Positions 21,866 through 24,069 of a stretch of 24,069 bases of DNA are shown here, one piece after another. Below the pieces are notes generated by a model. It worked only from the letters and a program-made list of their open reading frames with translations, was not told the DNA's origin and did not search any database. The translations under genes were made by a program, and so were the position numbers. Location: positions 1 to 24,069 of IMG/VR virus record IMGVR_UViG_3300022746_000051; one strand, written 5' to 3'. Position 1 is the first letter of the stretch. The number at the start of each line of letters is the position of its first letter. The DNA is from a virus.

Positions 21866-24069
21866 ATGGCTGGCGATATTCTCAGTTTTGATGATTTCGA
21901 AAATAGCCTGCATTCATCAGCAGGCATAAAGCCATTGCCTAAAAATGCGACCGTTTCATCTCCGGCAAATTTTCCAAAAGCAAAAAATAAAACAGATGAA
22001 CGTTTGCAAGTTCTTGAGTCAGAACGTCCTGCTTTGCTTGCCCGCATAAATGGTTTAGACCCTGAAGATAGAATTAGGGCTAGCAAAGACCTTGAAGCAC
22101 TTAATAATCAAATCAAATCATTGGGCGGTACAGTTTCTGACGCTGGCTCTGCGCCAGTACAATTTGATTATTCTAAATTTGAAGCAAGTCTTGCAAATAC
22201 TCCGGCGGCTGCGCCTGCGCCAAGGAATCCAGCGCTTTATTCTGCTCAATCCGTTCCTGGCAGCCCAGAGGCCAAAGCTTATGATGAACAAGTTCGCCGT
22301 CAAGCAGCAGAAGCAGATAAAAGACGGCATTTGAATGAATCGTTTATTAGCAAATTTGTTGCGCCACTTGTGGAAGTGCCGCTTGCTGTTGCCACTTCGC
22401 CGCTTGGTCTTGTTAGCGAACAATTGACCGGCAAAAACATTGCTTATCAACCGCAGTCCCCAACTTCGCAAGATGTTATGGGGCAGGTTAGCAAAGCATT
22501 TGAAGCAAGCAAACTTGAGGGCGCAATGGGCCTTCCTATTTTGCATCCTAACGCAAAAGTAACTAGCGAGCAAATTGCTGGCACTTTGCCAAAACAAATT
22601 AAAACTGCGCCGCCATCTACTAAGGTTGAGCCAGTTTTGCAAGAGCCAAAACTTTCTGGCGTTGGCGCAGCAAAATCTGAATTTAACCCATATGGCGGGC
22701 AAATCAGCGGGGAAGAAACTTCGCGTGGCGCATATCCAACTATAAAGCTTTCAAAAACTCGCGCAGACGCTCATCCTGTAGAGCAAAATGTGCGTCGAGA
22801 AATTGCAAAAGATGTGTTTGGCGAAGAAACTGGCGGCATTCGTCAGGGCGTACTTACCGGCAACGAAGATACGCTTCGTAATGAGGCGGCTATTGCAAAA
22901 TCTCCGACTCCTGAAGGCCAAGTTATGAAAGGCCAGATGGCGCGGGAACAAGTCGCGTTGTCTAATTATGCTCAAGAACGAGTAAATCGTTCTGGCGCAA
23001 ATCAAAACTTTGCTAATGATTATGAGCGCGGTCAGCTAATTAATGATTCGTTTACCGGCGATGATGGTTTAAGCGGTTGGTTCAAACAACAAAAAAATGA
23101 CCTTTACACGCAAGCCAAAGCTCAAGTTGGAGACAATCCAATTAACACTAGCCACGTTGACAATTTGCTTTCCAATAAACAATTTAGGGCTGGTCTTGGC
23201 CTTAAAGGAAATGAAAATGTTGCAAGGGCAGCGGAAGATTTAATTAATCTTGCAAAAACTACTGGCTTTGAAGATGAATTTGGAAATTTTCATCCAGCAA
23301 ATTCTATTTCCGCCTGGGACGCAGTTCGCAAATCTTTAAATTCAAATTGGACAAAAGACAATGCAAATGTAATCCGGCAAATTAATCAAGCAATTGATAA
23401 AGACGTTGCAGCAGCAGGCGGCGGTGACCTTTACAAAGCGGCAGACCGGATGCACAAAGCGGAAAAATCTTTGTTTGAGTCCAAAGGCATTAAAACAATT
23501 TTTGGCGAAATTGACCCTAATGGCGTTCAAACTGGCGCGGCATTTGAAACCATCCCGCAAAAGCTTAACAGTATGCCATTTGACCAATGGCGGCATATTT
23601 ACGATACCGCAGACCAGATTTCTAAAGGTTTTATTAAAATTGGAAATGAAATTATTTCCGTACCAGAAGAAGTTCGGGTATCTGCTCAGGCCACAAAAAA
23701 TGAAATGTCTGGTGCTTTGGCGCGGGACATTCAATCCGCTGGCGGCGGCAAAGCCGGGGAATGGAATGCCAATTCTGCGAATAAACGGCTAAATGCTTTA
23801 GACCAAAAAATTCGTCACGCATTCCCGCCAGAAGAAGTGCAAGCTTTTCATAAATTAAATTATGCTGGGCAACTTGTGCCGCAGCATGGTTATGAAGGCG
23901 CGGCATTGCAAGGCAAGCGAATTGAGCGGCTTTCGGAGAAATTCCCTGCTGCTGGCGCATCTGCGGGAGCGGCGATTGCTGGGCCAAAAGGCGCACTTGT
24001 CGGCGAATATGTTGGCGAAAAAGCTGGCGGCTTGTTTAAAGGGCGAGTTCAACAAAAAGCGGCAGAAAG
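21866..24069 (+). CDS. Large ejection/internal virion protein, P22 gp16 position (3' truncated)
   Basis: From ATG 21866 the frame stays open to the window edge (at least 734 residues; P22 gp16 is 609). It is the third of the three consecutive ejection-type genes. The N-terminal part is polar (GDILSFDDFENSLHSSAGIK). A hydrophobic stretch lies around residues 168-190 (VAPLVEVPLAVATSPLGLVS), and long Gln/Asn/Lys-rich helices follow (QGVLTGNEDTLRNEAAIAKS, DNANVIRQINQAIDKDVAAA). Near the truncated end is a glycine-zipper run ASAGAAIAGPKGALVGEYVG, a type of helix that can enter membranes. That fits an envelope-spanning channel component. No lytic enzyme motif was found in the visible part. Confidence 0.72.
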   Translation, partial: MAGDILSFDDFENSLHSSAGIKPLPKNATVSSPANFPKAKNKTDERLQVLESERPALLARINGLDPEDRIRASKDLEALNNQIKSLGGTVSDAGSAPVQFDYSKFEASLANTPAAAPAPRNPALYSAQSVPGSPEAKAYDEQVRRQAAEADKRRHLNESFISKFVAPLVEVPLAVATSPLGLVSEQLTGKNIAYQPQSPTSQDVMGQVSKAFEASKLEGAMGLPILHPNAKVTSEQIAGTLPKQIKTAPPSTKVEPVLQEPKLSGVGAAKSEFNPYGGQISGEETSRGAYPTIKLSKTRADAHPVEQNVRREIAKDVFGEETGGIRQGVLTGNEDTLRNEAAIAKSPTPEGQVMKGQMAREQVALSNYAQERVNRSGANQNFANDYERGQLINDSFTGDDGLSGWFKQQKNDLYTQAKAQVGDNPINTSHVDNLLSNKQFRAGLGLKGNENVARAAEDLINLAKTTGFEDEFGNFHPANSISAWDAVRKSLNSNWTKDNANVIRQINQAIDKDVAAAGGGDLYKAADRMHKAEKSLFESKGIKTIFGEIDPNGVQTGAAFETIPQKLNSMPFDQWRHIYDTADQISKGFIKIGNEIISVPEEVRVSAQATKNEMSGALARDIQSAGGGKAGEWNANSANKRLNALDQKIRHAFPPEEVQAFHKLNYAGQLVPQHGYEGAALQGKRIERLSEKFPAAGASAGAAIAGPKGALVGEYVGEKAGGLFKGRVQQKAAE

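Noticed and set aside
22118-22702. 194-codon - strand frame inside the gp16-slot gene
   Set aside because: Product is Trp/Arg/Phe-rich noise opposite a continuous coding frame; no ribosome site or neighbouring - strand gene.
1-24069. CRISPR arrays, insertion sequences, attachment sites
   Set aside because: No regularly spaced direct repeats, transposase or integrase genes, or tRNA-like attachment core were seen on reading both strands.

Overview
The window is a contiguous piece of a tailed double-stranded DNA phage (or prophage) of the P22-like podovirus type, most likely infecting a Gram-negative bacterium. Every supported gene is on the + strand, tightly packed with ATGA, TAATG and GTGA start/stop overlaps. 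No host gene, integrase, repressor, lysis gene, tRNA or replication gene is visible. The host cannot be named from the sequence. The fibre and insert modules remind me of phages from environmental (freshwater-type) samples, but that is recollection, not evidence.

Layout. (1) 1-1380: end of an early/recombination block, with the tail of an unknown gene, a short zinc-ribbon protein, an AT-rich NUMOD4/HNH homing-type endonuclease, a Ref-like RecA-dependent nuclease, and a PDDEXK-like protein starting at TTG. (2) 1396-2599: a promoter, a small Gly/Lys-rich protein, a phage GroES, about 300 nt of non-coding sequence that folds into an elaborate RNA with a two-part long helix and a pseudoknot, and two tiny conserved-looking proteins. 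(3) 2599-6375: small terminase, large terminase and P22-type portal. (4) 6375-9383: an AT-rich GNAT acetyltransferase, then scaffold, P22-type coat and a candidate decoration protein, closed by an intrinsic terminator. (5) 9426-16132: two small virion-type proteins, a 798-aa repeat fibre, a gp4-like tail accessory factor, and a cluster of short fibre/tip genes. (6) 16148-24069: gp10-like DNA stabilisation protein, a needle-position protein with a jelly-roll knob, a gp14-position GNAT-fold protein, and three ejection-protein candidates in the order of P22 gp7, gp20 and gp16. The last runs off the window end.

How it works together. The terminases and portal package DNA into a shell built from coat and scaffold, and GroES probably assists coat folding. 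gp4-like, gp10-like and needle-position proteins close the portal, the fibres contact the host, and the gp7/20/16-position proteins are ejected with the DNA. The recombination nucleases upstream belong to genome processing.

Most worth a second look: the structured RNA at 1971-2271, whose G-U wobbles all favour a + strand transcript; and a roughly 60-70 residue beta-type module present four times in three unrelated structural proteins, where it splits conserved P22-like core sequences without breaking the frame. Three real genes (81-260, 2447-2599, 15019-15135) are under 60 codons.
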